Shown here one piece after another: positions 26,432 through 37,367 of a stretch of DNA of 64,000 bases. The DNA lies in contig MBPM02000044.1 in the NCBI GenBank assembly GCA_001695595.3, forward strand, positions 577,728-641,727, given 5' to 3'. The notes below the pieces were generated by a model that did no database searches, was not told where the DNA came from, and worked only from the letters and a program-made list of their open reading frames with translations. A program made the position numbers and the translations under genes. How positions within the stretch are numbered: the first letter of the stretch is position 1; every line of letters starts with the position of its first letter. The DNA comes from Plasmopara viticola (Eukaryota; Oomycota; Peronosporomycetes; Peronosporales; Peronosporaceae).

Positions 26432-29400
26432 ATGGAGCCGCTGATCGCCGAGCCATCGATGCCTCTCACCGTGGACGGACGAGGGGACGAAGCGCAAGTG
26501 GAACCCGAGCCGCAAGTGGACGCGGCAGTCGGGAGTCTCATCGACGACGCCACAAAGAGCAAGAAGAAGAAGAAGAAGAAGAAGAAGAATCGTCGAAAAA
26601 GTGTCGAAGCAGAGCATCAGGGACTGCAGCGAGACATTGTCGAGCCTGATGAGGAAGGTGTCGAGCCTTCCGTGGATGTGAGTCGGCACCACGAAGTTGC
26701 CGTGCCTCGTGACGAGCTCACTTCGTTAACTCTCGAGCGCACGTCGTCCCTTGATGCGCTCAAGGCGACTGGGACCAAGGCAGTGGGTTCGTTGTTCTCG
26801 AGGTTGAAAGTGGGTCTTAAGAAGCCACAGCCAAGCCCCACGGAGGCTGTAGTCACGGCTGTAGCCAAGCAGGGGGACGTGCCGGATGGAAGCAAGCTAG
26901 ACGAAACGTCAGTGCTTTTAGAAGAGGAGTGGGGCAAGAAGGAGCAGCAGAGCGTTGGCGTGACGTTTGAAGCGGACGCGACTAGCGCTGACGAGGCTGC
27001 AAGTGCTGCTTTAGTGTCAACAATGGACGCCAATGCAGCGACAGAAGCTCCGTCGGAAGCTTCCGAAGAGAAAGTGGAAGCATTAGCGAGTGTGGAGGTG
27101 GAGGTGGAGGAGACGGCAATTGAGACTGCAAAGGCAGGAAGTATCGGGGAGAGCGGCGACTTTACCGAAGGAGGCGACTTATCGATGGCTGTAGATGTCG
27201 ATCAAAAAGTCACGACGAATCGCACCGTGACTACGTCTGTGAGTGTGAGTAAGCGCACGTCTAAGGTTGAGTGTGGCACTGTCCTGCAGCAGGACGACCA
27301 AGAGGTAAGCGAAAGTCAATGTGTTATGCCAAATTTCGAGCCATTGAGTGATACAACAATCGCATCGTCCGCCGAGATTGGTTCTTTGACTGAATGTGCT
27401 GAATCTGAGGCTGTCGAGTCGACGAGAAATACTGAAATTGAAGCTATTGTGTCGGAAAGAGTCGAAAGTGAGCTTGTTTCCTCGACAGAAACAGCTGAGA
27501 ACGAGGCGGTCTTGATTGAAAGAGCTGAGAACGAAGCCGCTGTGCGGACGGAAAGTGCTGAAGTTGAGGCCCTTTCGTCAACTGAAGGAGCTAAACTTGA
27601 GACAGTGTCGTTGACTGAAAGTGCTGACTCTGAACATGTACCGTCGCGAGAAAGTACTCAAGACGAGGCGGCTCCATCGACTGATTGCTCGCTAAAGGAG
27701 ACTGTACTGTTGACGGAAAGTACGCCACACGAGGCTATTTTGTCAATTGAGAGTGCTCAAGACGAGGCTCTTTCGTCGACTGCAAGTGGTCAAGAAGGAA
27801 CCGTGTCGATCAATTCGAGTGAGTTGCTGTCGGTCGCAGTCGTTTCATCAACTGAGGAGCTTTCCGCTGCATCTGCACCACGTGTCGAGCCTAAAAAATC
27901 GTCACCTGTTAAGAAACTTGCCAGTCGCTTTGAAGGCAAACGAGAACAGTCACTCGACAGTCTCAAGTTTCGTACAGTGCGTGAGTTTTTCCCCACAGAG
28001 CGAAGCATTCGTGTAGGTGCAGAGAAAGAAAAATACGAAGCACAGGCACAACAGCAGCAATTAAAGGCCAAATCAGAAGACGAAGCCAAGACCAAGTACA
28101 AAGTTGAGTCTTTCGACGAAATGAGAACGCCTGATGCTGCTTCTTTACGAGAGACTATGAGCGTTGACGAAGTTCCAATGCCTTCTCAGTCGCCTAGCAA
28201 GTTTAGTGACGAAGCACCAACTCCGGTCAAAAGCATTGCCAGTCAATTTGAAGGGAAAAGTGAACAGTCGCTAGATAATTTGAAATTTCGCACTGTGCGT
28301 GAATTTTTTCCCAATGAAGACCAGCGAAGTATTTGTGTTGGTGCTGAGAAGGCCAAATTTGAAGCTCTTCGGAAACAACACGAGGGAGCAGCGGACAGTG
28401 TCCAGCTGAAGGGGAAGCACGCGACTTCTTTACCTGAAAAGAAGGGCAGCGCTGAGCCTTTAGCATGTGTCGATGCGTCGGCCGAGGCGTCTTCGTTGAC
28501 TCTTGATGAGGTCCAAGATGAAACGACGTCAAGTGGTGTTGCCAAGACAGGTGTGGTGAAAAAAGAAAATGTTCTGCTGAGAGAGAAGACGGTCGCAAGC
28601 GAGGCTGAAAGGGATGAGAGCGTCGCAGCAATAAATGACAGTGATGCAGTCGCCTTTGTAAAGAAAGAAGAAGCAGAGAGCTTTACTGGACAAGCTGATA
28701 AGGTTGCCGCAAGTAGCGAGGAAAAGAAACGTGGAGAAACTAATGAAGTAAAGCACGTCGATGTCAATGGTTGTGAAAATACGGAGATTGACTCGTTGAC
28801 CACGAACGAGAGCGAAGATATTGTGGACCAGCAACGCCACGAAGCGGATGGTAGTATTTCTGAAGAGCCTGATAGTGGCGATCAGACGAGCGCTGAAGTC
28901 GAACAAGCCGATGAAAAGGACGGTGTTGGATTATATGATGTCCCTGTAGTCGAGACTGTCACGAGGGATCAAGTGGTATTAAGCGAGAACAATGGTGATA
29001 CCTCTCAGGAACGTGGCGAGGTGGATGAGGAGCAGCAGATTGAGACCAGTGAAGTGGCGCAGGTGGATCTTGACGACCAGGTTGTAATCGAGCATCCTGT
29101 CGAGTCCCCGGTCATTACTACAGACGGTGCTGCTTCCCTCAGCATTGAGGTCAACGACTGCGACAATGAGCAACTGAGAGAAGTTCAAGAAGCAGTGAAG
29201 ACGGAGATCGAGCTGATTGGTACGAGTGCTGACGATGGACTTGTTGCAATGGACCAGCATGAGCCTGTAGCTGAACCGCCGACGTCCTCTAACGGAGACA
29301 TAACATCTCGTCGTTCGATGCTGACTACGGAACGATCGTTTGTGATTGACAAGGATAATACGATTGAGACCGAAGACACTGTTGTTGTGGGAGAGAGACC

Positions 29401-30733
29401 CATGACAGATGGTGAAGACGAGTTTGATCCTGTGCCCTCGGCGAGGTTACGTCCAGCGCACGAGATTTATGCCGATAGTACGTTGTCTCGGTCGACAAGA
29501 CCAGAACCAGAGAAGAAGAAAGCGACAGCAGTAACTGTCCCAAAGCAATGTGTCTCAAGCTCGGCGCAAGGAGCGTCTACTGTAGCCAGAAAGGTGAGAG
29601 CGCCGCTGAAGAATGAAAGCTCGGCATCGAAAAACATCAAGTCAACAGTTGGCAAGACGAGGCCACAGCAATCAATGGTTAAGCATACAGGCTCAAAAAG
29701 CGCGACTGGCTTTGTTAACGCTGCACCGCCCGCTCCCACTGCAGCGTCTACTGCTTCATCGCAAGCTCGAAACACGGTGAAGGCAGCAAAGCCAAAGCTT
29801 TCGACGACTGTTGTAAAGCCAAAGCCAACGGTGTTTACTGCGCCGAAACGTGCGTCGATCGTGGCTCCCACTGCCTCCTTTAAGGCCAAGAAAACAACCG
29901 AAGCAGCCAAGGAAGTACCTTCTGCTTCACCTGTCCGGCGATCGAGACAATTCGCCAGCGTGAAGAGCAGGGTCTTAGATGGCATCCAGTCTGGTCTCAA
30001 CCACATCGTGTCCCACAAGACAATCACAAAGGAAGACTTTATCGCTGCTGAACGTCGAAAGAGCTTGGGCTCTGCTAACGTGCGTTCAGTGTTCGAGACG
30101 GTGAATCGACGGGCTTCGCTGACTGCTCGAACGTCAATCAGTGGATCACCGCACCAGTTTATCCGGTCGGCAACGTCGCGTAAGAAATTAGACTCGACCG
30201 CTCCTCGGTACATGAATTACGAGAACACGCGAAGCTATGCCGAGCGTGCCCAAGTGCAGTACGAGCGTCGCAAGCGTCTGGAAGAAGCGAATGCTCTCAA
30301 GTCGGAAAAGCGTCAACGCGAGTTGCACTTGTTTTTCACGGAACAGCAACACAAAGCGTTGCTGGCCAGTGCCGACGAAGTGCGTCGTGGCTTAGAAGCG
30401 CACGAATTCATTCAATCGGCAAAGGAGGCCGAACGACGAGCGCAAAAGATGGCAAGGAAGCCCCACCAGCGCTCAGTCCAACAGCTTCCTCGCACGTCGT
30501 CTGCAACTTCGAGCGCCGGGGCTTCATCGAATGGTTTGACGTCTCGCACGTCGAAAAGATCGTCGATATCGTCAGTCTCGGTCGAAGAAAAAGGAGTGCC
30601 GGTCCAAGTGGTCGACACGGTGACGCGAGAGCTTGGCACAGAGACAGCGCCAGTCACCGTCGCGACCGAGTCGGTTGCTCTGGAAGACGGCCGTTCGGTC
30701 CTTGCGAACGAGGATATTGTGAGAAACGAGTAG
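26432..30733 (+). CDS. Large acidic, Ser/Glu-rich repeat protein, function unknown
   Basis: A 1433-residue protein in one exon. The frame opens upstream at a GTG (26375); the first ATG is 26432. It has a Lys-run near residues 43-55 encoded by (AAG)n. A long acidic region follows with degenerate 11-15 residue units of the form T/S-E-S-A-x-x-E-A at about 330-450. Two copies of a module sharing FEGK-x-EQSLD and LKFRTVREFFP lie near residues 500-530 and 605-635. The C-terminal third is basic and rich in Ala/Pro/Lys. It ends in a charged helical segment (about 1270-1350) that could be coiled coil. The overall look suggests a mostly disordered cytoskeletal or scaffold protein, which is inference. 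No family was recognised. Confidence 0.85.
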   Translation: MEPLIAEPSMPLTVDGRGDEAQVEPEPQVDAAVGSLIDDATKSKKKKKKKKKNRRKSVEAEHQGLQRDIVEPDEEGVEPSVDVSRHHEVAVPRDELTSLTLERTSSLDALKATGTKAVGSLFSRLKVGLKKPQPSPTEAVVTAVAKQGDVPDGSKLDETSVLLEEEWGKKEQQSVGVTFEADATSADEAASAALVSTMDANAATEAPSEASEEKVEALASVEVEVEETAIETAKAGSIGESGDFTEGGDLSMAVDVDQKVTTNRTVTTSVSVSKRTSKVECGTVLQQDDQEVSESQCVMPNFEPLSDTTIASSAEIGSLTECAESEAVESTRNTEIEAIVSERVESELVSSTETAENEAVLIERAENEAAVRTESAEVEALSSTEGAKLETVSLTESADSEHVPSRESTQDEAAPSTDCSLKETVLLTESTPHEAILSIESAQDEALSSTASGQEGTVSINSSELLSVAVVSSTEELSAASAPRVEPKKSSPVKKLASRFEGKREQSLDSLKFRTVREFFPTERSIRVGAEKEKYEAQAQQQQLKAKSEDEAKTKYKVESFDEMRTPDAASLRETMSVDEVPMPSQSPSKFSDEAPTPVKSIASQFEGKSEQSLDNLKFRTVREFFPNEDQRSICVGAEKAKFEALRKQHEGAADSVQLKGKHATSLPEKKGSAEPLACVDASAEASSLTLDEVQDETTSSGVAKTGVVKKENVLLREKTVASEAERDESVAAINDSDAVAFVKKEEAESFTGQADKVAASSEEKKRGETNEVKHVDVNGCENTEIDSLTTNESEDIVDQQRHEADGSISEEPDSGDQTSAEVEQADEKDGVGLYDVPVVETVTRDQVVLSENNGDTSQERGEVDEEQQIETSEVAQVDLDDQVVIEHPVESPVITTDGAASLSIEVNDCDNEQLREVQEAVKTEIELIGTSADDGLVAMDQHEPVAEPPTSSNGDITSRRSMLTTERSFVIDKDNTIETEDTVVVGERPMTDGEDEFDPVPSARLRPAHEIYADSTLSRSTRPEPEKKKATAVTVPKQCVSSSAQGASTVARKVRAPLKNESSASKNIKSTVGKTRPQQSMVKHTGSKSATGFVNAAPPAPTAASTASSQARNTVKAAKPKLSTTVVKPKPTVFTAPKRASIVAPTASFKAKKTTEAAKEVPSASPVRRSRQFASVKSRVLDGIQSGLNHIVSHKTITKEDFIAAERRKSLGSANVRSVFETVNRRASLTARTSISGSPHQFIRSATSRKKLDSTAPRYMNYENTRSYAERAQVQYERRKRLEEANALKSEKRQRELHLFFTEQQHKALLASADEVRRGLEAHEFIQSAKEAERRAQKMARKPHQRSVQQLPRTSSATSSAGASSNGLTSRTSKRSSISSVSVEEKGVPVQVVDTVTRELGTETAPVTVATESVALEDGRSVLANEDIVRNE
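26561..26589 (+). repeat. (AAG)n microsatellite inside a coding region
   Basis: Nine AAG units plus two bases encode a poly-lysine run. The repeat is in frame and could vary in length between strains. Confidence 0.9.
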
Positions 30734-30815
30734 AGAGGCGCGCGTAAAGTGCGTGTAAAGTGAGAGTATGAATAGCATGTTCTAAAAATGATTCACTTGT
30801 TGAAGGACGCGTCGA

Positions 30816-31955
30816 ATGGTCTCGATCTCGCCCATGGGCACGTGGATTAGCTCGGTCGTAGACGCCTTGAAGGCTCTTGTCGCGTCCCACTCTTGGCTTT
30901 TCCAGCGCCTTCGACGGAAAAAGCCCCTCACGCTCGAGTCGCCTGCCCTTCGTCACAAGGCCATTGTGCACGCCAAGAGCGCTCAATTTTCCGGTCCGAA
31001 AAGTGTGCCGCATATATTTACGACAGCGAGTCGGTCGTTAAATGTCGAGTGGAACTTGTGCGACCTCGTCGATCCTGCCCGACGCGTGGATGTTGTGAGT
31101 GACCACAAACTGCTTCGCAAGCGGATGAAAGGGCTCTTTGTGGATAAAAACACGCAACTCCACGTCCATGGCGATACGCGCACGTTGGCGCAGAATGAAC
31201 TCGAAATCATGTGTTATTTTGCCAATTATTGCGAACTGTTCAAGCACCCGCTGCACGAGAATATTGTCCATTTGCTCGGCTACTATTGTGTGAATGAGAG
31301 ACTGCACCAGATTATTGAATTTTGCGAGCTTGGGAGTCTCATGAATGCGTACATCCAAAGCCCTCAAGATGCTTTAGGGCTTACGAGCTCCCCGACCGAG
31401 CGAGAAATTCGTCACGTGATGTTTCAAATTTGCTCTGGCGTGCACTTTTTACATGGCCACGGTGTGGTCCATGGCAACCTTGGACTGGAAAATGTCTTTG
31501 TGACGAGTGAAAATCTTTTGAAAATTGGCGATTTTGAACATGCCATGTTTGTAGGATCGGAGAATCAGCTCCAGCCCGTCTCCAAGCTGCCGTCGCCTCC
31601 GCTTCAAACGTACCTTGCGCCCGAAATCAATGTCTCGAAACCCGGCGAAGTCTTGGATCTGCAAAAAGCCGACGTCTGGTCCCTCGGCATCATGTTTATC
31701 TTGCTCTTGACGAAAAAACCTCTGTTTGACGCTGCGCGACCGACGGACCATGGGTTTCAAATGTTTTGCCGCGTCGGGCTGCGCTCGTATTTGAAAGTCA
31801 TGTATCTAGAGCAATCGGCCATCTGTCCACTCTCGGGGGAGTTGGTGGAGTTTGCAGAAGGACTTTTGCAATTGAATCCGAGCATGCGCTTCACTGTGCG
31901 CGAAGCTCTGGAGACCAAGTGGCTGAAACGAAACGCTTGCTCGGCAAGACTTTAA
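30816..31955 (+). CDS. Pseudokinase, second of three in the window
   Basis: 379 residues in one exon, starting 82 bp after the upstream gene ends on the same strand. A kinase fold is visible: NELEIMCYF and HPLHENIVHLLGYY (helix C and beta-4 region), IEFCELGSLMNAYI (hinge), and the APE-like YLAPEI and DVWSLGIMF of the C-lobe. The catalytic loop reads HGNLGLENV (about 219) instead of HRDxKxxN, and DFG is replaced by DFE (about 238). The Gly-rich loop is not recognisable. Phosphotransfer is therefore unlikely, and a regulatory or ATP-independent role is inferred. A short hydrophobic stretch near the N-terminus is too weak to call a membrane anchor. Confidence 0.85.
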   Translation: MVSISPMGTWISSVVDALKALVASHSWLFQRLRRKKPLTLESPALRHKAIVHAKSAQFSGPKSVPHIFTTASRSLNVEWNLCDLVDPARRVDVVSDHKLLRKRMKGLFVDKNTQLHVHGDTRTLAQNELEIMCYFANYCELFKHPLHENIVHLLGYYCVNERLHQIIEFCELGSLMNAYIQSPQDALGLTSSPTEREIRHVMFQICSGVHFLHGHGVVHGNLGLENVFVTSENLLKIGDFEHAMFVGSENQLQPVSKLPSPPLQTYLAPEINVSKPGEVLDLQKADVWSLGIMFILLLTKKPLFDAARPTDHGFQMFCRVGLRSYLKVMYLEQSAICPLSGELVEFAEGLLQLNPSMRFTVREALETKWLKRNACSARL

Positions 31956-32598
31956 GCGGCGGTCTCGCTCTCTGCAGCCGCTTTGAATTCGACACGTACT
32001 TTGGCTGCTTGCTTCGTTTGAAGAGAAAGGTGCCGAGTGAATGGAGAAAAGCACGTGAGGCAGAGGAGCTGCCTCGATGAACGCATACTATACAAGCATC
32101 AATGTCGCCGTGGTCTCGGTTCGTGGCTCTGCAATTTCGAAGGCTTGCTCTTATTGATTTGTCAAAGTGTACATGTATACCTCGCTATTATTTGGTACTT
32201 GCATCAGTCAATCGACTTTCATATCACGTTTTAAGGCGCTCACAGGTTTTCTGAACTTAAGTTTTACATGCTCAAAGACGATTGCTCCACCTCGACAATT
32301 AAGGTGATTTCTCGAGAGAAGAACAATTGTATTGAGCTTATAAGTATAATTGGTAAAACCTCACTTGCACAATACTTTTGTTGACTTCTTGGTAATGAAG
32401 AAGTCATTAGATTCAAAATCTCATAGTCGACTTAAATTATTTTCACTTCTGGATTGTTAGAGAAACCATTTGTAGGCAAATCCAAAGCATCCTATATTTA
32501 CGATAAGTATACATTATCATAGCTTAAGATGTAAAAAGTGCCATTAATATGAATAAAAGCAGAAGATTTTTCTGAAACGTCACTCTCGGATCTGATCC
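31956..32598. other. Intergenic, 643 bp
   Basis: AT-rich from about 32160. It should hold the 3' end of the pseudokinase gene and the promoter of the SET gene. No specific site is recognised. Confidence 0.5.
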
Positions 32599-35227
32599 AT
32601 GCACGAACCTTCGTCCATCAACACTACCGATGTCGCTGCCACTAGACAGCACAAAGCACTTTATTTCAAGAAAAAACCATCGGTCGGCCAAATCAGATTC
32701 TCGAGAAGCAACGTTTTCAATATCCTGTCGGCCTTCTTCGTCCTGTTGGCAGGCGTGCTTTTCGTGCCGTCGCCACGACTTAGCGCTGTCGTGCATCAAT
32801 CGCAAGAGGAAGAAACAATTTCTGCTTTTTTCAATTGGTTCCAAGACGGAGGTGGCAAAGTGAGCAATAAAATTGCAATTCAACCATTCCCCATATTGGG
32901 CAGAGGTAAGTTGCTTCATTTTTCATGAAACTTTGTCACACTTTACCTAATATGCAAATACTGTGAAGGCGTTCTTGCACTGCAATTGCTAAAGTCAAAC
33001 GATGAGCTTCTTTTTGTGCCAAAGCGCCTTATCATGTAAGCAATATATCCTTATTTTTAGAGACATGAAGTAGCTGATATCATCCTCTTTTAGCTGCTAC
33101 GATACAATCGCCGAGAATTGGAGCTCAAATTCAAAGCTGTTGAGCAATCTGGCGATATTAAAGAGCGCACAAGACGAACTGCTGACGGCGTTTTTGTTGG
33201 TAGAGCAAGCAAAGGGACATGCGTCACGATGGGCTCCGTACTTGCAGCTACTTCCAACGCAAAGTGATGTGGCAACACCATTATTTTTTGCCATCGAGGA
33301 TATTGATGCTTTACAGGATGAACATATGATAATAGCTGCAAAAGAGGAGATACGCCACGCAACTAATGCGTATAATCAGTTTTGGCAACTCTTTCACTCT
33401 TTTTTTCCAGAGGAAACCATGACATTATTGCATTATAAATGGGCACGCTTTCTAGTGAATTCCAGGGCATTTTCAATCCAAGGCCAGCGCGTTCTAGTGC
33501 CGTTTGGGGATATGTTTAATGGCAAACCAGATGACAAAGATCGCCAACACGACAACGGACAGCATTTCCTCCACCATCATCAATTGCAAGCTGATGGCAT
33601 GAGCATACGAGCTGGTCGCGACACTTTTCGCGGACAGCAAGTGTTTGAAGATTATGGAGACAATAGCAATTACATCTATTTCTTGTACCATGGTTTTCTC
33701 ATGCAAGACAATGGGTTTGATTGCGCAACGATTCGGCTTCCACGACTTGCAGAAGCTTACGCGCAGGTTAAAGATTACCCGGAGCAAAGGCACGTTTTAG
33801 TGTCCAAGTCGCATATTCTCTCACGCCTTGGAATCGAGGATGGTCCCCACGCGTGTATCTCTCGTACTGGGAAGCTAGAAGACTCTGATTCAGTGCGTCT
33901 TTACATGGCCTTGTACAACATGAGTGACGACCACGTCACCGCTTGTATCAATGCCAGAGCGTTCAGCGAGTGTTTTCCACCTGATCTCATGCCGAACTTT
34001 GATGCCAAGTCGGGGCAAAACGAAAAATCGCTCCTGTTGGGCTTCGTCAAGCAGCAGATTAACAGCTACGCAACTTCTTTAGAGAAAGACCTTGATATCC
34101 TCGACAAAAGTCCTGCAAAATCTACAAGTTTCAGCCACGCAGTAACTTTTCGTGTGAGCAGAAAACAAATTCTACAGAGCGCTCAAATCACGTTGGAGCA
34201 AGAGTTGACGAGTTTTCAGCTAGAATCCGACCATCACGTTGTTTCGACCGCTGATGTTGTTCTTCATAAGAACCCACACGATGACAAGCTCGAACGATAC
34301 CAGCAATGGCTCCTTCGCCATGACTTTCCAGTAAATGAGCTCGAGTTGCGATATGTGAACGCATCCGTCGGGTACGGCGCTTTTGCGGCCAAGTCCTTGG
34401 CGACCGGAGACGTGTATTTGCAAGTACCGGTGCACCTTGTCATGAATGTGCAATCAGGTGGAAAGTCGCGGTGGGTAAGCCAGACAATGCAAGCGCTTCA
34501 AACGCAACGTGTAAATCTTCCAAGCGAAGACTTGGTGCTGCTCCTCCATCTTTTAGAGGAAAAGTTTGGACCCACTTCGCTCGATTCAAAGTGGAGACCG
34601 TATCTCGACATGTTACCAGCTGAACGTAGTCTGCCCCAAGTTCTCAGCTCGCCTCTTTTCTACGAGCAAGACGGCGAGCAACTGAAGGCACTGGAAGGTA
34701 CTGATTTACTGGCACTGGTGTCCAAGTACCGCCACCAAGTCGATGAGGTATCTACTCTTGTCTTGAATCACTGTACGCGCGTCAAACCCGATGGAACGTA
34801 CCACTGGCTCACCAAAAGCCGCTTCCGCTGGGCCACCGCCATTCTTGACTCGCGCACCATTTGGTGGCACGGCCAACGACATCTCGTGCCCCTTCTTGAT
34901 ATGGTCAATTGCCACGAAGTGACTCGAACTCACTTGCCACACTTTACGACCCTTGATCCGTCTGGGGACTACGCCATTACGAAAGCTTCGTGGGACTTTC
35001 AAGCAGGACAACAAGTCGTTGAGAACTATGCGCAGCCCAATTACGTTTATCTGCTTTTCCACGGCTTTGTACTGGATTCTAATAGCTATGATTGCGCCCA
35101 TTTTCATCTCGAGTTGCCACCAGTGACTCGACACCCTGAGTTTAGGGATTTGCGTCAACGTCTTGGCATGCACTCTCGGACTTTTGATGTATGTGTCGCC
35201 CCAACAGACACGCAAAGTGTTTCTTAA
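32599..35227 (+). CDS. Membrane-anchored protein with two tandem SET-type domains
   Basis: Exons 32599-32905, 32969-33035 and 33094-35227 give 835 residues. The introns are 63 and 58 nt with donors GTAAGT and GTAAGC, and splicing keeps frame throughout. One membrane span lies at about residues 38-58, and the rest would face one side. Two copies of a SETD3/Rubisco-LSMT-like lysine-methyltransferase fold follow: the first has LVPFGDMFNG and FEDYGDNSNY, the second LVPLLDMVNC and VENYAQPNYVYLLFHGF. The usual Asn-His of the first SET motif is Asn-Gly and Asn-Cys here, so activity is uncertain. The frame ends at TAA 35225-35227, but the same frame stays open for 96 more codons (see next entry), so this stop is probably a nonsense mutation. 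Confidence 0.85.
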
Positions 35228-35518
35228 TTTGTGAAAATGGCGCTTCTAGTGTCAAAACCCTACGACGCACTGAAATTTGCTGCGAACAAGGCAACACTGG
35301 ATACAGAGGAACCACCACAAGCAATCGCAGCAGCTTTTGAGTTTGTTGACGAACGCTTACGCCGCTTACAACTAGTGGAACGAACATTGTTGGCGGGAGC
35401 AGAGTTCAGGACTCAATCGATCAAGAAGTATCGTCAGCAGCAAGTACTACTTTTGGCAACTCTACGCACTACCCTGCAAGCCTTAGCAAACGTTGGATGC
35501 AAAAGTTGCAACAATTAA
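35228..35518 (+). pseudogene. C-terminal tail of the tandem-SET protein, beyond an in-frame stop
   Basis: In the same frame as the upstream CDS, starting right after its TAA, and ending at its own TAA (35516-35518). The encoded helical segment, with FEFVDERLRRLQLVERTLLAG, resembles the C-terminal helical substrate-binding part that follows SET domains in the Rubisco-LSMT/SETD3 group. This part is otherwise missing after the second SET. A single CAA-to-TAA change would explain the break. It could instead start independently at ATG 35237, but no promoter-sized gap exists. Confidence 0.6.
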
Positions 35519-35612
35519 ATGCAAATAGACAAAGTAAAAAAACTCCCATTATAGTTTGCATGAACCAAGCAACATCTCACGAGTACCCTCCACGATGTGC
35601 AACATGGTAAAA

Positions 35613-36637
35613 TTAACCACGGAAGGTGCAAGGACGCGAGGCCTTGAAGACCGTGTTGTGGTGCTTCTGGGCCGCACGCGGGAGACGATGCGACAGTGGG
35701 AACGAGATCTTCGAGTCGTGAAACTGCTGCACATTAAGCTTCTTCGAGTCCTTGGCAGCGACGATGGCAGTGCGCATGATCTGGATCGAACGTGGGCGGG
35801 CGCGGTGGCGACCAGCAAGCTCCGAGTACATTTGCTCGACGGCTTTGCACAGAGTCACGTCACGGTATTCCTTGTACATGTTGTGGGTGCCACTTCGGGA
35901 GTTGTAGCGGATCCAGATGCCATAGTTGTTGATCACGCGACGATTTTTTTCAGTCAACTACAAACATGATAAGATAAAGGTTAGCATTACCACTATAGCA
36001 GGGATAAGAGAAAAGCCTCGTCCTCTTGCAGTGGGTTGTTTTGGCATTCGGCTTACAGAGAAAAACCCCTCATTTTAGAATTGATCCAAAAAGCGAAACA
36101 ACGGATCACACCGCGATCTCACTAGACGACAAAGCGGTTTGCAAGCTGGAGTGGAGAGTGGCATGAGGGGAAACCGATCGCATCTCCACTCTCGTGGCAA
36201 GCAAGCGCTTTTGACAAGGTCGCTAGGAGGACAGTACAGCACACTAGGCGCAGTTGTGCGTACGTAGGACGAGGCGAGAGTGGCTCGGCCAATCCCACCT
36301 CTCAATAGTAACATCCCATTACTATTGAGAAGACATTCACTTGCTTGCGCACCTCGTTAATGTCCAGGATCTCGCCTGTAGTCTTCTTCATCTTCTTCAT
36401 CTGGTGCAGAAAATACCAAAAGCGCGACTGAGCCAATACCGGGTTGGGTGCAAAGAGCTTCATGCGGTACGCCGGTGGGTTCGGCTCTTTTTCAGTCGGC
36501 GCCTTGCGACCAACGACTTGAAATTGACGGATCTATTTTGCATAGTCATAGGACAATCGCATTGTATGAATCAGTCACAGCTCTTTCGTATTCCAGCTAT
36601 TGAATTGTCACGAATGCGAGCCTAGACATACCGGCAT
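35613..36637 (-). CDS. RPL18A: 60S ribosomal protein eL20 (L18a)
   Basis: Three minus-strand exons, 36637-36632, 36532-36353 and 35957-35613, give 176 residues, the usual eL20 length. Exon 1 encodes only Met-Pro. The introns are 99 nt (donor GTATGT) and 395 nt (donor GTGCGC), with acceptors AATAG and TGTAG. Characteristic blocks: exon 2 has QVVGRKAPTEKEPNPPAY and SRFWYFLHQMKKMKK; exon 3 has GIWIRYNSRSGTHNMYKEYR, RHRARPRSIQIM and QFHDSKISFPL. It is a structural protein of the large cytosolic subunit, core to translation. No defects seen. The tiny first exon and larger second intron are typical of ribosomal protein genes. Confidence 0.95.
36301..36329. repeat. Small perfect hairpin in eL20 intron 2
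   Basis: 11-bp arms (36301-36311 and 36319-36329) with a 7-nt loop, 24 nt inside the donor of intron 2. Confidence 0.8.
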
Positions 36638-36890
36638 TGTTGGGCTGAAGGGAGTCTTTCGGGAATGAATAGAGAGATAGGAGTTGAGGGTCGATTTAAA
36701 TGGCGGTGAGGTGCTCATCCATTTTAGCCAATAAAGAGCAGGAATCAAAGTGAGTACCGGTATTAGTCATGCTGGTTTTATAGAGTATTTCGATTGTGGA
36801 AAAGTAGCAATAGGAGCCTTATTTCTTTCCTTTCGTCACAGCACTAAGCTTTTCAATTGAAAATTAGTCTCCGGTACCTATGACCGTGCC

Positions 36891-37367
36891 GTGCGGGTCA
36901 TTTATGACAAAAAAACTCTTATTGCAAGTGTGTCACTGATAGTGTTACTAAAATTTTTAAAGGTGGCATCAACGGAGGCTTTCTTTTTAAAAAGTGAAGA
37001 GTATTTAGGTGGATTTGGCTGTGTAACTGGGTCATGTTTTCGAAATGCTGCCTATCGTACAACTACATCATCTCGAGATGACACTATAAAGGCAAGCAAA
37101 ACACCCTTTCTGCATTGTGATGAAAGAAGTATCACAAATTTGAAAAGTTTGCACGATGCCGTCGCTGAGAACCAATACCGTATCTTCGCACTAACGTTCG
37201 CATTCTGTTTGCTGCAATGTCTTCGCATTTGGCTAGCAGCGTCCGATTCGACTTTGGGTGGGAATGGTCACGTGGCAACGCTTGTGCCATCAATTCAGTT
37301 GAAAAAGTTCCGCTTGATCAATGTCTTGTTTTCAGGCGTAGGATTTTGCGTGGGTGGCAACTTTTAA
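36891..37367 (+). CDS. Possible small membrane-protein exon, unrecognised
   Basis: A 158-codon open frame that begins at a GTG, so if real it is either an internal exon or has lost its start. The translation has a hydrophobic N-terminal segment (LIASVSLIVLLKFLKVA) and a second one near residue 100 (IFALTFAFCLLQCLRIWLAA), suggesting a two-span membrane protein. It lies upstream of the eL20 start on the opposite strand. No family was recognised, and it could be a gene relic. Confidence 0.3.
   Translation: MRVIYDKKTLIASVSLIVLLKFLKVASTEAFFLKSEEYLGGFGCVTGSCFRNAAYRTTTSSRDDTIKASKTPFLHCDERSITNLKSLHDAVAENQYRIFALTFAFCLLQCLRIWLAASDSTLGGNGHVATLVPSIQLKKFRLINVLFSGVGFCVGGNF

Noticed and set aside
29467..30213. 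248-codon open frame antisense to the acidic protein
   Set aside because: Hydrophobic-looking translation is the complement of a biased Ala/Lys/Ser-rich coding region.
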